Positions 11,162 through 23,183 of a stretch of DNA of 64,000 nt are shown in pieces. The DNA comes from Calycina herbarum (lineage: Eukaryota > Ascomycota > Leotiomycetes > Helotiales > Pezizellaceae). A program made the position numbers and the translations under genes. The stretch lies in the NCBI GenBank assembly GCA_001414485.1, contig LLEY01000040.1:1-64000 (forward strand), read 5' to 3'. The first letter of the stretch is position 1. Every line of letters begins with the position of its first letter. The notes beneath the pieces are model-generated. The model was given only the letters and a program-made list of their open reading frames with translations, was not told the origin of the DNA and did not search any database.

Positions 11162-12315
11162 ATGGCAATCCTCAAAGGTCTACCTGGCATCCAGGTCACA
11201 ATTGAATCGGACGGCAAAACTCTCGACGAGTATCCTGACGAGGAAGATTTCAAATTCCAGAGCTTCAATGCGACAAAAGGCGCCATTTCAACAGTGTTTG
11301 TCCCGTGCCTCTCCGACGCCGCTTTCCATATCAAATGCCTTACTACCCAGAAATATATCCCCACCAAGCTACCTCATAACGGCCATGTTACATTCACAGC
11401 ATATGTTGATGGAAAGGGAATCTCAGAAATGAATACTCCATCCGCTCGTCCTGAGAATTGGTCGGGTATTATCGACCATGCTCTTACATACGCGGGTCAA
11501 GATACACTTCTTCGACAAGCTTTGAAATTCTCAACCCTTCAAAAAGGTATCATTCCTGTTCCCCGGGCTTAAGATCCATGTTCTAACACCTCTTGGTTGA
11601 TGATGCCAATTCGATGCGCGTAGCATCGGACGCTAAGATAGCCAACAATGGATTGGGAGAAATCATTGTTGTCGCTCGCAGAGCTATTACAGTGGCTTAT
11701 GCATTCACCGCTCAGGAAGCTCACGGAAATGTCTCCGAGATTTCAGAAAAGGCACTCAAGGGAAAGGCCATCTCTCACGGCGTCAAGTATGTGTTTTCCG
11801 AGCAACCTTTAGCATTGCCTCTAACAATCGCGCCAGATTTGAGACAGGCACCAAGATCCACAGACCTCAATCGACAGTAAACCAATATCTCGATGCAAAT
11901 AATTCTGTAGTTGCTATTTTCCGCTTCAAATATCGATCGAGAGGTATGCTATGATCCAATCTTGTGCTTTGCAGTCAAAGCTAACCTGTCCGCAGAAGCT
12001 TTACAACAAGAAATGATCATACCACGCACCCCTTCGCCAGAACCAGAGTGCATCATCGAGGCAGTAAATCCACTCTCAAAGGTCGAACGACTAGCTCATC
12101 TCCAGGTAATTCGAGGTGACTTCTAAACCTGCTTTCCGTTACTAATTTGCCTTTAGGCTGAGATTGATCGGATCAAATCAGAAGAAAAGCACCCACAAGG
12201 ACGTACCGGCAAGCGAGAAGCCGAGGATGATGGTGAAAATATCATGAGAGAGGGCAAAAAGAGGATCCGAGCAGCAGGCGAAGAAGTCGAAGTCGTTGAT
12301 TTGACGGATGATTGA
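11162..12315 (+). CDS. DUF7918-like fungal protein with C-terminal SUMO-interacting-like motif
   Basis: Function unknown. The model is join(11162..11546, 11624..11786, 11837..11943, 11996..12105, 12157..12315), 307 aa, with all five exons in frame. The first ATG of the frame is used. The N-terminus GLPGIQVTIESDGKTLDEYP leads into a beta-rich domain ending FRFKYRSR, then a proline-rich patch (IPRTPSPEPE) and a charged tail. The extreme C-terminus reads EVVDLTDD, which fits a SUMO-interacting motif (hydrophobic residues followed by acidic ones). The fold resembles the DUF7918 family common in mushrooms and ascomycetes, recognised from memory. An alternative acceptor at 11974 would add seven residues in frame. 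The chosen acceptor at 11995 lies just after a CTAAC branch point. It shares a promoter region with Cactin. Confidence 0.8.
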
Positions 12316-13235
12316 TCGATGTTTTACATGCCCATTGAGGGGCTTCTACCTTTCAAACCCTGCGGAAATGGGGGTAGAAGTTGGTAACATTCAGTCAATC
12401 TCATTTCCTACGAATTTTCTTTTTTTTCCTCGGCGTCCAGGGCGGGAAGTTCACGAGAGGGAAATCTCGCGAGATACCCGTCTTAAATATGCTTTACTAG
12501 TTAGATTATTTGCTTCTTCGGGACGAATTCACGAATTCATGAATCACGAATAGCTAGGTAGATATCAATTGAAGTTTGGAAATACAATACTTCTATCTTG
12601 ATTGCAGCCAGAAATCTGTGACTATTTCTTTCGCCCTCTCGAGTGTTCAGGTTTCATTTAGACATGTAAGAGACCTGTGCATTGCTCAGCGTACACTCAA
12701 CTTCTGCGAATCAGCCCGGGATAATCGAAGATATAGTTTGGGAACGATTAGAAGAATGAGAAACTCGTCTTGCTTCATTCTCCGAAATATTCTTGGACAA
12801 TATTTTCGATGATTTTCGATGATTTTGTATAATCAAAACAAAGTCTGTGTATATAGAGTGACACCCGGCTTTCTTGCCAAAACCGCTACGGGGTGGAAGA
12901 CTTTCGTATGTTAATCTCGTCATAACTCAACTTCAGAACTTCTGTTACTTGAATTTAGTATTTACGTATTCCAAATATTCCCAAACAACCCTCTTTTCTT
13001 TCAGGGACTTAAAGTACTCTATTTCCTCCCAAGATTCCGGAAGAAATTGTAAATCATCTCTCCTTTTATCAATTCCGTAATTGCTTTTACTAAATTGAAT
13101 TATTCTAAGCATTCTCGAATAAATGTCTCATGACTCAAATTTTCTTCATTTCCAAACAACATGTTGTACCAAAACCATTGTTCCTCTCCTCTCACTAAAC
13201 CAACTACAAAAAAGACTTCATCAATCCCACATCAG
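12316..13235. other. Intergenic with a possible dispersed repeat
   Basis: There is no gene. The region around 12711-12815 (CCGGGATAATCG, then TAGAAGAATGAGAAACTC, then TCATTCT) resembles the extra DNA in the polygalacturonase intron and also carries a short inverted repeat (AGAATGA / TCATTCT). The rest is ordinary AT-rich 3' flanking DNA up to the hAT element. Confidence 0.45.
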
Positions 13236-13720
13236 CGAACAACCAGTGTGAGCACAAAAAAATCAGTTAATTAATTATTACTTTAATTAACGTGATGAGA
13301 TTAGATTAGATTTTAATTAATAGGTTTCTTAATTAGATTAGATTAATCTAGTCATTCTCGTAATTCCATTCTTTCCTCTCTATTTCCTTCTCTTCTCTCT
13401 CTTCCTCTATATATAGAAGCCCTATCTCTTCAAGCTAGTAGTAATATCAAAAGTCGCTTTAGAGTCTGCTTTGAGATGATTAACATAGACCAAATAGAAA
13501 CTAGGTCTTTTGATCTTCTACGAGCTTAAAGAAGAGAACTTTGAGACTCAAGATATATAAGATTACATACTTTACTTCTCGCTTAAGCTCTCGGCTGCCC
13601 TGAAGCGCTACTCGGACGCTACCCCGGTGCTCGGTCACGTATATATATTAATCAATTAATCAATTATTAATTAGATTAATATGATTAGATTAGATTAGAT
13701 TAGATTTTGATTGACACTTA

Positions 13721-15038
13721 CAACGTACAGGTGGAAACAAATGTAAAATTGAGGTCATATCACCCGATTTACGCCACATTGTGCAGGGGCCGCCACCAAT
13801 CAAATTTATTGTTTTAGGAGTACTCTGTGGCTGCTTTTACACTCCTATTTTATACTATGTTCTTAATATGAATGTTCCTACGCCAAAGACGCCTACTTAT
13901 ACGACGACTCGGGACGATCGCCTTCGAATACAGACCCTATACTATACAGCTGGCTGGTCGATACCCGACCTCATCCTACAGCTTCACTTTACACGCCGAC
14001 AAATCGACTACGCCCTCACTTCACGTCCGACACCTCAGAAGTCCTCCACTGGCTGGCATGTCCTTCTTAATACTCTATAACGGAAACAACTAGTAGCCTG
14101 GTCTACTGTAAGCTCCCGAAATCGCGATGTGCCATGGGCAGAGCTTCTGAAGTGTCTAGGTTGGGACTGCTTATCTTACGCGATTCGGACAGCCTTTAAG
14201 AAAGAAGGGTATGTACGAGGAATAAGGCGGAAGGTTCCCCCTCTCTCTGAGAAGAATCAGAAGGCTTGTCTAGCCTAGGCTATTGAGCATGAGAATTGGA
14301 CGGTAGCGTAGTGGGATGCTATACTTTGGAGTGACGAGACTTAGGTGTTACCTGGATATCATCGACGGCAGTACTATATACGATTAAAAGGAGAGTCGGA
14401 GTTATATCTGCTAGACTGTATTACTTATAAGTGGTAGCGGAAAATTGGTTGGATGTTCTGGGGTTGTATAAGTGGCAAATACGGCAAGGGACCTGGGCTG
14501 TTTTAGGAGAAGGAGTAGAAGACGATTACCTTAGAATCATATAGAGAGTATATATTTCCTGTTATATGGAACTATCTATATCGATCTGGCGCGTCCGGGC
14601 TTTAATAGTAGCAAGATGGAGGTCTAGGACATACCGCGAAGGCGATAATACAGTGGATGAGAGAGAGGGGGGTTATACCGATATTCTGGCTAGCCTTCTC
14701 GCCTGACTTGTCGCCTATCGAGTGGATATGGAATAGAATGAAGGACATCCTATAGGAATTAGACCCTAAGGTTCATTGCAACTATCAGAGATTACGTTAA
14801 GCAGTGATAGAAGCCTGGGAATCAGTTATAAATAAGGAGATATATAACATGATCTACAATTCCGAAAGTGGTATATAGGCAAGGTGTAAAGCTGTAATTG
14901 CAGCAAGAGGTTTACATACAAAGTTCTGAATAGCTTTATCAAATTCAAGTGGCAAAACCTTTAAAAAATGGTGTTATATTATAGCAGCGGTGATGCCAAG
15001 GTAGTGGCGTTTTTACATTTGTTTATCCCTGTACGTTG
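13721..15038 (+). mobile_element. Tc1/mariner element nested in the hAT element
   Basis: Terminal inverted repeats of 28 bp start CAACGTACAGG on both ends (13721-13748 and 15011-15038) with three mismatches. Both sides are flanked by TA (13719-13720 and 15039-15040), the Tc1/mariner target duplication. The 1318-bp element carries a degraded transposase on the plus strand. It interrupts the hAT element, so it inserted later. Confidence 0.9.
13860..14930 (+). pseudogene. Degraded Tc1/mariner transposase
   Basis: Remnant of a cut-and-paste DDE transposase. The N-terminus still reads as a helix-turn-helix DNA-binding region (TTRDDRLRIQTLYYTAGWS), open to about 14080. Further on, broken frames contain the catalytic landmarks: WSDET near 14330, HTAKAIIQWM near 14635, and FSPDLSPIEWIWNRMKD near 14690-14740. 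Several stop codons sit where CAA or CAG would be expected (for example the TAG after LF near 14503), the pattern left by RIP. No complete frame remains. The element is not expected to move by itself. Confidence 0.8.
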
Positions 15039-15113
15039 TAAAATCCCTGGATTAGATTTGATTAATAGCTATTAATCTAATCTAATCTAATCATTTCTCA
15101 CACTGCGAACAAC

Positions 15114-16495
15114 TCTCGCACCAATAATATCTCGCGGTAAACATCCAAAAAGCAGCAGTAAAAACATCCCGCGATTCCAACTTCCCAATCAAACCTTCTT
15201 TCTTCCTTTTCTAAAACACCTAGGTCAAAAGACCTAGAAATCGTTTCCAAACATTTAGGATAGTATATGTACTTGATTTACCCGAGGGGGTGAGGTAGGC
15301 AGTTACGAAGAGAGGCATTGCCTGCAACATTCATGTTTTCTCTCTCACATCTCACCACATCTCTTCCCTCCCACATCTCTTCCCTCCTACACCTCTTCTC
15401 CCTCCCATTTCAACACCTACTACTTATACTTCCCATCAACCCTTCTCTCCGCATAAAATACAAGGTACTCACCCCCCTCCCCCCCAAAAGAACCCGTCCA
15501 ATAAAAAGAAAAATTCCCCCCATCTTAAACGCCACATCCCAGACCTCGTAGCAAAAAAAAAAAAGGAAGAAAAAAAAAAAGAGGTAGTAAATAAAGAATA
15601 TGATCATTACAACCCAACCCAACCCATCTTCAAAACAAGAGACAACCTCGAACCGAAAAAGTCAAACCAAACCAAACCAACTCCCGAAAAGCCAGAGAAA
15701 AAAAAGTCTAGGAGCTACGTATCTACAAACACCACACTAGAGGGTCCTAGAACCCCGTAGTCTCGAAGTCCACAATCCCAACTCCTTACAAGCAAGCCCT
15801 GCTCAGAACCTGTAGACTCAAGAACCCCCCCCCCCCCCCCACCATCCCCAAAGAAGTGGACAAGAGAGAGTGAGAGTGAGAGTGAGAATACAAATCATTT
15901 TACTTCTTCCTTCATCTATCCTTCATTCCACTTATTTGTACCTCAAGAAAAGGCATCATCTATATACATCACCATATGAACAACATACAATTCATAAACC
16001 CCCACCCTCTTTTCCTCTCTCTCTCTTTCCCTCTCTCTCTCTCATCATCCCCTTTCCCCACATCCCTCCCTTCTCCTCTCGTCCTTCTCATCTCACTCGC
16101 ACCCATCTTTAAAAAAAATCCCCATATCTAAAAGTCCCCCAACCCATATACAAAAAAAGAATCGCGAATGCAGGTATACACACCCACCTCCTTCCTTCCC
16201 ATCTCCATAAATATTTTTCATCGAATAAAAAAGAGGTCTTCAGAATATGCCACCCAAAAACAAAAATCCAAAAACGCCCGCTAAATAATAATGTTCAAAA
16301 ATGGGTTCCTCCCCAACACCGCTTTTCGTGTTTCATGAAAAGGCCATCCGTAAACTCATCTCTTTGCTCGCTCCCGGGCTCATGGCCATCGACATAAGAA
16401 AAACCACCGTCCCAAGGGCCGTTGAATCCACGCTTCGTTCCATCACAACATTCCTCGTTCCCATCATATCCAAAAAAAAGAAAAAAGAAGAGCAA
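15114..16495. other. Intergenic, pyrimidine-rich with simple repeats
   Basis: No gene is supported. Features are a long C/T-rich region (15330-15480 and 15990-16090), A-runs near 15555 and 15575, a run of 16 C at 15825-15840, GAGAGT-type repeats at about 15864-15890 and CT repeats at about 16013-16045. The right part is presumably the 3' UTR of the F-box gene. Confidence 0.5.
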
Positions 16496-19485
16496 TCACC
16501 TTAACCCCTTCCCACCCTTACTAATTTCAAAAACAACTCCCTTCCCATTTCCCCTCCCCATCGTCCCTCTCCGTCCCACAGTAGCCCGCCTAACCCCAAT
16601 CCCCACACCCCCAATCTTAGAATTCTCCCTCTTCTCCAAACTCCCCATCCACCCCTCCCCCTCCTTCGCCCTCGTCCCCCCAACCTTCTCTACACCACCC
16701 CCATCTAACCATCGTTGTAAATTCTTACACTGGGAAACATCGAACCACTCCAGCATTCTACACCCCTCAACCACCGCTTCGACACCTACGCCCGTGACTC
16801 TCACACAACCCCGTACACTGAGGTGGCGAAGCTCCAGCAAGTGAAGACCGATGGAGCGGAGGGAGGAGTCACTCACGGCGGAACCGCAGAAGGAGAGTTT
16901 AAGCGAGGAGAGGTGTGGACAACCTAACGACAAGACTTCTGTCGCTGTATCGGAGAGGGCGCAGCAAAAAGACTATTCCAAAAACCCCCATTAGCAAAAC
17001 AAAAACACATCCTATCATATCATACGGAAAGAAGAAGAAGAAAACATACCAAATCCAATTCCCTCAGCCCCTTTGCAGCATTAGTAAGATAAACAATAGC
17101 ATTATCCGTCAAATACGTGCAATCCGCCAGCACCAGCCGTTCCAACCTCTCAAACCGATAAATACTCCAATGCTGAAAACCGCCATCCGTAATCGTCGTG
17201 CACCTCGTCAAATCCATACTCTCAAGTCGACTATGAGCATGAACCGCTAAATGCGCCATCGAGCGATCAGTCACATGTTTGCAATAACTAAGCGTAAGAC
17301 GTTTAAGCTTCGGACATCCCACGACAGTACCAGGGGGTGGCATGACGGCCGTTGATTTAGCGCGATTATTGGATTGCGCGGGGGGATTAGGTTCAGTGAC
17401 GACCCAGCCCACGATACGGGCGAGGAGGTTGTCGGATACTTTTCGGCAGTTGGAGAGGTCGATTTCTTCCAGTTCTTTCGCGTTGTTTGCCATCTCCAAG
17501 ACTGCGTTTGCGGAGATATCCCACACACTCTTCATTTTCCAGGATTGAACTGTACCGCCACAATTATTTGAGAGGGAGCTGAATCCTTCATCTGTGATGT
17601 GGAAACAGTTACTGATATCGATTGTTTTGGCTCGACGACCGACGAATGGACAGATCATGTCGATCAGGGCTTTGTTGGTGACTCTTCGGTTGTAGAGAGA
17701 GAGATCAACATGATGGCAAACATCTGGAGAATTGGTGAGGATTTTACTCCAATGTAAGGAGACCGCGCGGGCTTGCATGAGTTGGTAAATGTCTAAATGA
17801 GAGAAAATGATTGTCAAGATTCCGTCTGGAAGAATTCCTCTATTGTATTGACTCGGTCTTCGTTGAACTGTTTTTGGTCTTTTCTGTCGATTTGAACCTG
17901 GTGGGGTAAATGCTTGTGGGGGTGCTCTTGCAGGTGTAGGAGTCTGAGCTCTTGATCTCGTTCTTGGGCCTGGTTTGTTGTTCTGTTCCTCTTGGGGTGG
18001 TGTTTCTGGATTTGGAGGCGCGTATGATCCTCTTCTTGATCTTGCTCTCATATTGTCCATATCAACGCTAAGAAATGGATCCGGGTCCAGTGGTTCCATA
18101 ATATCCTTATCTTCAGCACGGCTTGGTTTGTGTGGACTTGCAGGTTTCGAAGGCGTGAATGTCACTTGGGGAAGTGACCCTCGTCGTGGTGGGAGCATTC
18201 CATCACCGATTTCCAACTTTTTGATAGATGATGTATCTACATCAATCATTTGAACATCCTCATCTTCCGACTTGGCGATTCGAGTTTTGGCGGTAGCCTC
18301 AACTTGCTTCTTGATATCAGGAGGACATCTTCTCCAAAGTTCCTCGAGAATTTCACCACTAATCATCAAACATTCAACCGTAGTGATAGCTCGAACTGTA
18401 GCAGTTCTTCTGGGCGCCAATGCCAAGCTTGCAACTTCTCCAAAATATTGCCCTTGTTTTAGACGCGGTCGAATGTATGAACTTCTTTTCGTCTGAGTAG
18501 GACTTTCCACGCCCGTATTTTCATGAATAACTTCTGCCTCTCCTCGTACAATGAAATAAATCTCGTTTCCGGGAGATCCTTGTAGGATAATATCGGTAAA
18601 TGGTGGATAGGTTTTCGGTAAAGCGCTCAACCCGAGAAAATGTAGAATCTCGGGTGGCAAGGTTGAAAATAATGGTAGATCTTTCAACGTTTTTCGAACA
18701 TTGACAAATCCACTCCCCAATGCACTTCCAGCAGCAGGATCTTCAATACCTTGTGGGCTTGGTGATTTCCTCTTCTTCTTGTTTATCACAACTCCCTTAT
18801 CAATGTATCCCACATCTCCGGTGGATACCTCTCCTGGTGCTGCCTCTCGCGCAAGTTTCCCACCTCTCGAGGGCAACTCGGTAGAGACAAGCTTCGGTCC
18901 AAAACCACCTTCCTTCCTCTTTTTATTGAGAATCGTGAGTCGCTCTTGTGCCTCTTCCATTATCGCCTTTTCCATTTGTGGGAAATTGGGGAGCTCCAAT
19001 CTCAGATCCTCCTTTTTCAACACTACCAAAAGACATTTTGTCCTCGCAATGATGGTTGCCGTTCGAGGGACATCCATCAAGATACCAATTTCTCCAAAGA
19101 AGGCCCCAGGTTTCAGTTCGGCATATGTAGCTTCGCTATCTCTCGACGTCACTGCCACAGCACCCCGCACCAGCCAATACATGGCTTTCGCATCGTCACC
19201 CTCTGTCAAGATATGGTCATGTGCGGTATGTACTTGTGGTCGCAAATGCTTCCCAATTGCAGCCAAGAAAGAATCGGGCGCTGAAAGGAAGAGGGGGAAC
19301 GATCGTATGCGATCCACCAAATCCAGTGGCATATCAGGAATGGTTGATGCGGTCAACGGGGAGGGTCGAACTGGACGAGCAGGATTCGTTTCGACATTGA
19401 ATGATCGTATCAGAGAGAGCGAGTCTGGTATTGGGGCTCCATTGGCTCTGTAGGAAGAGCTGGATCCTCCTCGACTTCGTCTCAT
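16496..19485 (-). CDS. Cyclic-nucleotide-binding / F-box / LRR protein
   Basis: Predicted SCF-type substrate adaptor with a possible cAMP- or cGMP-sensing N-terminus. The model is complement(join(16496..16972, 17050..19485)), 970 aa, with one 77-bp intron. The junction restores a leucine-rich repeat (ELDL joined to SFCCALSDTATEVLSLGCP). Two cNMP-binding domains lie at about 61-180 and 268-390. Their phosphate-binding cassettes read FFGEIGILMDVPRTATI and YFGEVASLALAPRRTATV and keep the key Glu and Arg. A disordered region (400-545) precedes an F-box (about 551-590, starting ILPDGILTIIFSHLD) and RNI/AMN1-like leucine-rich repeats to about 900. The C-terminal Gly-rich tail is low complexity. The combination is known in filamentous fungi, but ligand and substrate are unknown. 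The large plus-strand frame opposite it is a shadow. Confidence 0.9.
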
Positions 19486-22400
19486 GGCGGGCTTATGTAC
19501 CTAGGTGGACTGGATGGTTCAAGGATATCTCGACCGACTCCCCAAATGTGTTTACTCCACGGCCTGTCGGCCGATGTGCCGCTGGCCCTTTCCCAAAGTA
19601 AGGCCAGGTTTGAGAAAGGATGTCGAGAGGATTGCGAGGGGTTTCTCGTTCGGTTGTATGTATGTACGTACGAGGGCGAAAGTGAGGTCTCTCTGTAACA
19701 GCACAGAGGATTCAATGTTGGTATTCGAGCTCAGAGTGATGGAGATGGGAGGGATAATCGAGAGGGTGCAGCTTGGGAGGTTCTTTGTCTGCTGCTTTCT
19801 CACGCGCTGGGGGACGTGCGACGTGTCTGAAGATATGCTGTCAGTGGGAGATAGTTTATGGAGAGGCGAAGATATCTGGAAGCACGTCACGGGCTGCAGT
19901 CAGCGTTGGGGGCTACAGCAACAACTTACAATTTTAGATGATGGTGGTGAAGGGGGGGTTCTCGCGATTTGCGAGGGTATTGATAGCTGTCTGTTGTGAG
20001 GGAAGTTGGAATTGAATTGGATTGGCAGCGAGCGATTCAGTGTTGTGTTTGACTGAGTCTGTTGAAGAAGTGAGTGGGTCCCCTCGGCGGAGTTGGCACT
20101 GGCGGCGCTAATGTCCCTCCCTGAACCACAGGGTCTTGGAGGGGTTCGAAACCGGCGCTATGATGATGGATTTGAGCCCATCCTCGCCCATCCTCGCCCA
20201 TCCTCGCCCATCCCATGCAAGCCTAACCCAACTACATACATACTTGTACCCAAGCCAAGGATGAACACCAGCAACACCGCAATCGAGATGGTGGACAGGC
20301 TACAGATTCACTACCATCTACCGGCAGTCTTCCATTGTTTCCTCGTAAGCTTAAGCTTAGGAGAATTGAATTGGTGGGGAAGGCCATAAAGCCATAAAGC
20401 CGACGATGGTTGACGGGGGAATCACGGATTTGGAAGCTACAATGTTAGTGGTAGTGGGTAGAGCGAGAAAAGGGAAGGAGGTTGGATCTCATTGTGCGAT
20501 GTCGATGCGATGCGATATCCATGTCCTGCAGGCGGGAGAGCGATTCAAGATTCAAGATGTCCAATTGTAGTGTCACCGTCACTGTCACTCTTCACCGCGT
20601 CCAGGGGCCCTTACTCCCTCACTCAGGGCTCGGAAGACCTAAGCGTAATACGCATGGCAAGTCCGTCATCGTGAAGGTAAAACGGACGGTAAACGGTGAG
20701 AGAAAGCATCTTCTTAATTCTCAGCCCCCCTTTATGCAATTGAGAGATCAGCCCCAAGGCATCACCAACATCTCATCTCTCACCCTCTCCTCTTCTCACT
20801 CCAACAACCTTCTTTCAGGTGTAAAGATAGAAGGCCATCTCATGTAAGCTCAACACCACAGCAACACCACAGCAGCAGCAGCAGCAGCACAACAGCATGC
20901 ACCGCCGCATCGGCAGAACCAGGATGTGATACCCTCATCACTCCCCCTCGCAAGTTGCAACCCCTCGCAAGTTGCAACCCCTCGCTTGGGCATGTTGCAT
21001 GCCAAATTGCCTTCCCTTCTTCCATCGCCCTTCCACAGCCCTTCCATCACCCTTCTGGAAGGCCACCGTTACTATCTGTTCCAACCCTGAACGACCATGC
21101 CTGACCACCACCACCCAGCCATCGGCATGTCGATCTCCATCGGCCTGCCCCGTCGCTGCATTGCGGAGAAGAATCTAAAAAGGAGATGAGGTACCCCAGT
21201 CCCCTTTACAATTATTACCAATACTGATTGAAGACCTCGCAAGAACCTCATTTGGGCTATGATTCTTCGCCTTTCCTTTGGGGCCGTGAAGATGTGAAGC
21301 TGTTTCAAATGCCCTTCAAACTCTCGAGCGAGAGGGGTGCAGGAGTGGTAGCTCCGTCCAGGGGGTGGGTGAGTGGGGTTGGTTTTGCGTACGGAGGAGT
21401 GTGCCTAAAAGAGACGGGACTACAACTCGTATTGGAATCTGAATTTCCAATTAGATTTTGACGACTTCATTTTTCGCCAGACGAAGACGACAACGGTCCC
21501 AAGATAACAATTAAACTCATGTTCAAAGTTCTCGTATCAACGGAGCTCAGTAAGTCTTACAGGCCCATAGAAAGAAGATCCATCTCCCAATCTACACCAA
21601 ACTGAGATTGTACTAAAGTATGTAGGGGAATAAAAGAAATCATATAAAGAGGCTAAGCATAATCAATATTTCACTATCTATACAATTCTTTTTCAGGCCT
21701 CCTTGTACAATTTTGCTATTCCGTCTAACCACTGTCCCATTCCGCTGTACCACACCACCACATCACCTTATCAAGCGCAAACTTATAAGATAAATCCGAG
21801 TAGACTCTTCAACGTCAACAAATTCCTCTTGAGTCCGAAATTGGGAAAAGACTCAGTTATTGCTTCATATACACCCCATCTCATTACTCCACAAATCTCA
21901 AATAATTACTGATATTGTTTGAGGGTATTTACAGTAAAAGAATCAAGAATTCGAGTTCCTCCTCCTTCTAAGTCTTCTCGGGTAATATATAATCTCTTAC
22001 CCCAGAGTATTTTAATAATGGAAGAAGAGGTGTACGCCGACATCTTCGTCGACGGACGATGTTGGAAGATAAACGTCAGGAGCTACCTGGTAGTCAAGCT
22101 CCGACAACCAATCAGGCAAGATGTTGGGAATAACTGCACACTGGGTGCTTTCCCATGGCAGCTACTTCCATAGAGGAAGGAAGCAACGATGTATTCGTGC
22201 ACAGGACTTACTGAGTTGCGCCTTCCTCACTAGCCGACCGGCTCCCCTGATATAAACCGGTCCGTTCTCTCTAAATTGAACTTCCAAAAAAACAACAACT
22301 TCCTCCTCCGCTACCACTGTAAACATCACATATCAAAACGAGTGAGTTACCAGTCACTCTACAATTCCAAAGTTACTGATTGGCATACCAGCTTCGAGAT

Positions 22401-22802
22401 ACCCAGAGCTTTACAAGAAGTCTGAGGGGTGTTCAAAGTCTAGTTCAACGTTAGATTAGACCATAACAGCCAATCTAACCCTAAACACACTCCACAATTA
22501 AATAAGACCATCCGAGTCGACTCCGCGAATGATTCCAAACAAGTCAGCCTACAAGAAAAGAAGTCACATAATAATATAGACGTGGTCTCAACCCAAGTCG
22601 ACACACTACTAACTAATTTTTGGACAGGATGGTAAAAAAAAAAAAGGCAGAATTGCCAAGGAAGATTGATTAGTCTCTTTGTTAGGGGTGGAGCTATTCA
22701 ACGACGTTTATTCGATGTCGGGGTTGATGGCGGATTGAATTACGATGGCTTGTATTCTGTGGTAATAAATCTAGAAGACCTTCTCTACTATAAGTATCCC
22801 AC
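19486..22802. other. Long intergenic region with short tandem repeats
   Basis: About 3.3 kb with only short frames and no recognised protein. It should contain the F-box gene promoter and 5' leader. Simple repeats are four CCCATCCTCG-type 10-mers at about 20175-20215, a CAG/AGC microsatellite at about 20866-20890 followed by CAACAGC, and two and a half copies of CCCCTCGCAAGTTGCAA at about 20943-20985. Nothing else was identified. Confidence 0.5.
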
Positions 22803-22810
22803 ATATTGAG

Positions 22811-23175
22811 CAGCGTATTAACAAACTACTTAACTACTCGAGTAGTGTATAAATAGTAGTAATATATAAATGTAAGCGAAGAAGAGATACTTTTAGTATT
22901 AAAAAATTATAAAAAATTAAATAAGAATTCTCACGTCTTCTCTATTCTCTTCTAAAGAGATATAACCTTGGAAAATTCTAATAACTATTTATTGAAAACT
23001 CTTACTAAGCTCTTCTGGTACTATAAATATATACTGATTTTAGGCCCGACTATCCCGAGCGTCGGTCTGAATCGGTCTGTACTACTTGAGTACTACTTGA
23101 GTAGTACTCGAGTAGTGTTGAGTAGAGTAGAGTAGTAGTCATTCCTCTACTCTACTCTACCCATTTACTACGCTG
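22811..23175. mobile_element. Small hAT-type MITE with 8-bp target duplication
   Basis: The left end is CAGCGTATTAACAAAC and the right end, read inverted, is CAGCGTAGTAAATGGG. The flanks are a perfect 8-bp repeat ATATTGAG (22803-22810 and 23176-23183). The 365-bp interior has no coding capacity. It contains many CTCGAGTAGT and GAGTAGAGTAG repeats near the right end. It shares its terminus with the element at 3156-3675, so they form one family. Confidence 0.85.
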
Positions 23176-23183
23176 ATATTGAG

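Larger units (their letters stand above)
13244..15105. mobile_element. Non-autonomous hAT-type element with 8-bp target duplication
   Basis: Both ends are CAGTGTGAG in inverted orientation (13244-13252 and 15097-15105). The flanks are a perfect 8-bp direct repeat CGAACAAC (13236-13243 and 15106-15113). Subterminal regions are crowded with GATTAGATTA repeats in both orientations, as is usual for hAT ends. Without the inserted Tc1/mariner element it is about 540 bp, and it has no transposase of its own. A pyrimidine-rich stretch at 13370-13420 and a GC-richer stretch at about 13570-13640 make up the middle. Confidence 0.85.

Noticed and set aside
11944..11995. Alternative acceptor at 11974 in the DUF7918-like gene
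   Set aside because: It is in frame but adds seven residues between conserved blocks. The acceptor at 11995 follows a good branch point.
18701..19453. 250-codon plus-strand frame
   Set aside because: Antisense shadow of the cyclic-nucleotide-binding domains, which have clear motifs on the minus strand.
20160..20990. CRISPR-like or regulatory array from short tandem repeats
   Set aside because: The repeats are contiguous microsatellite or minisatellite units without spacers, in a fungal nuclear genome.
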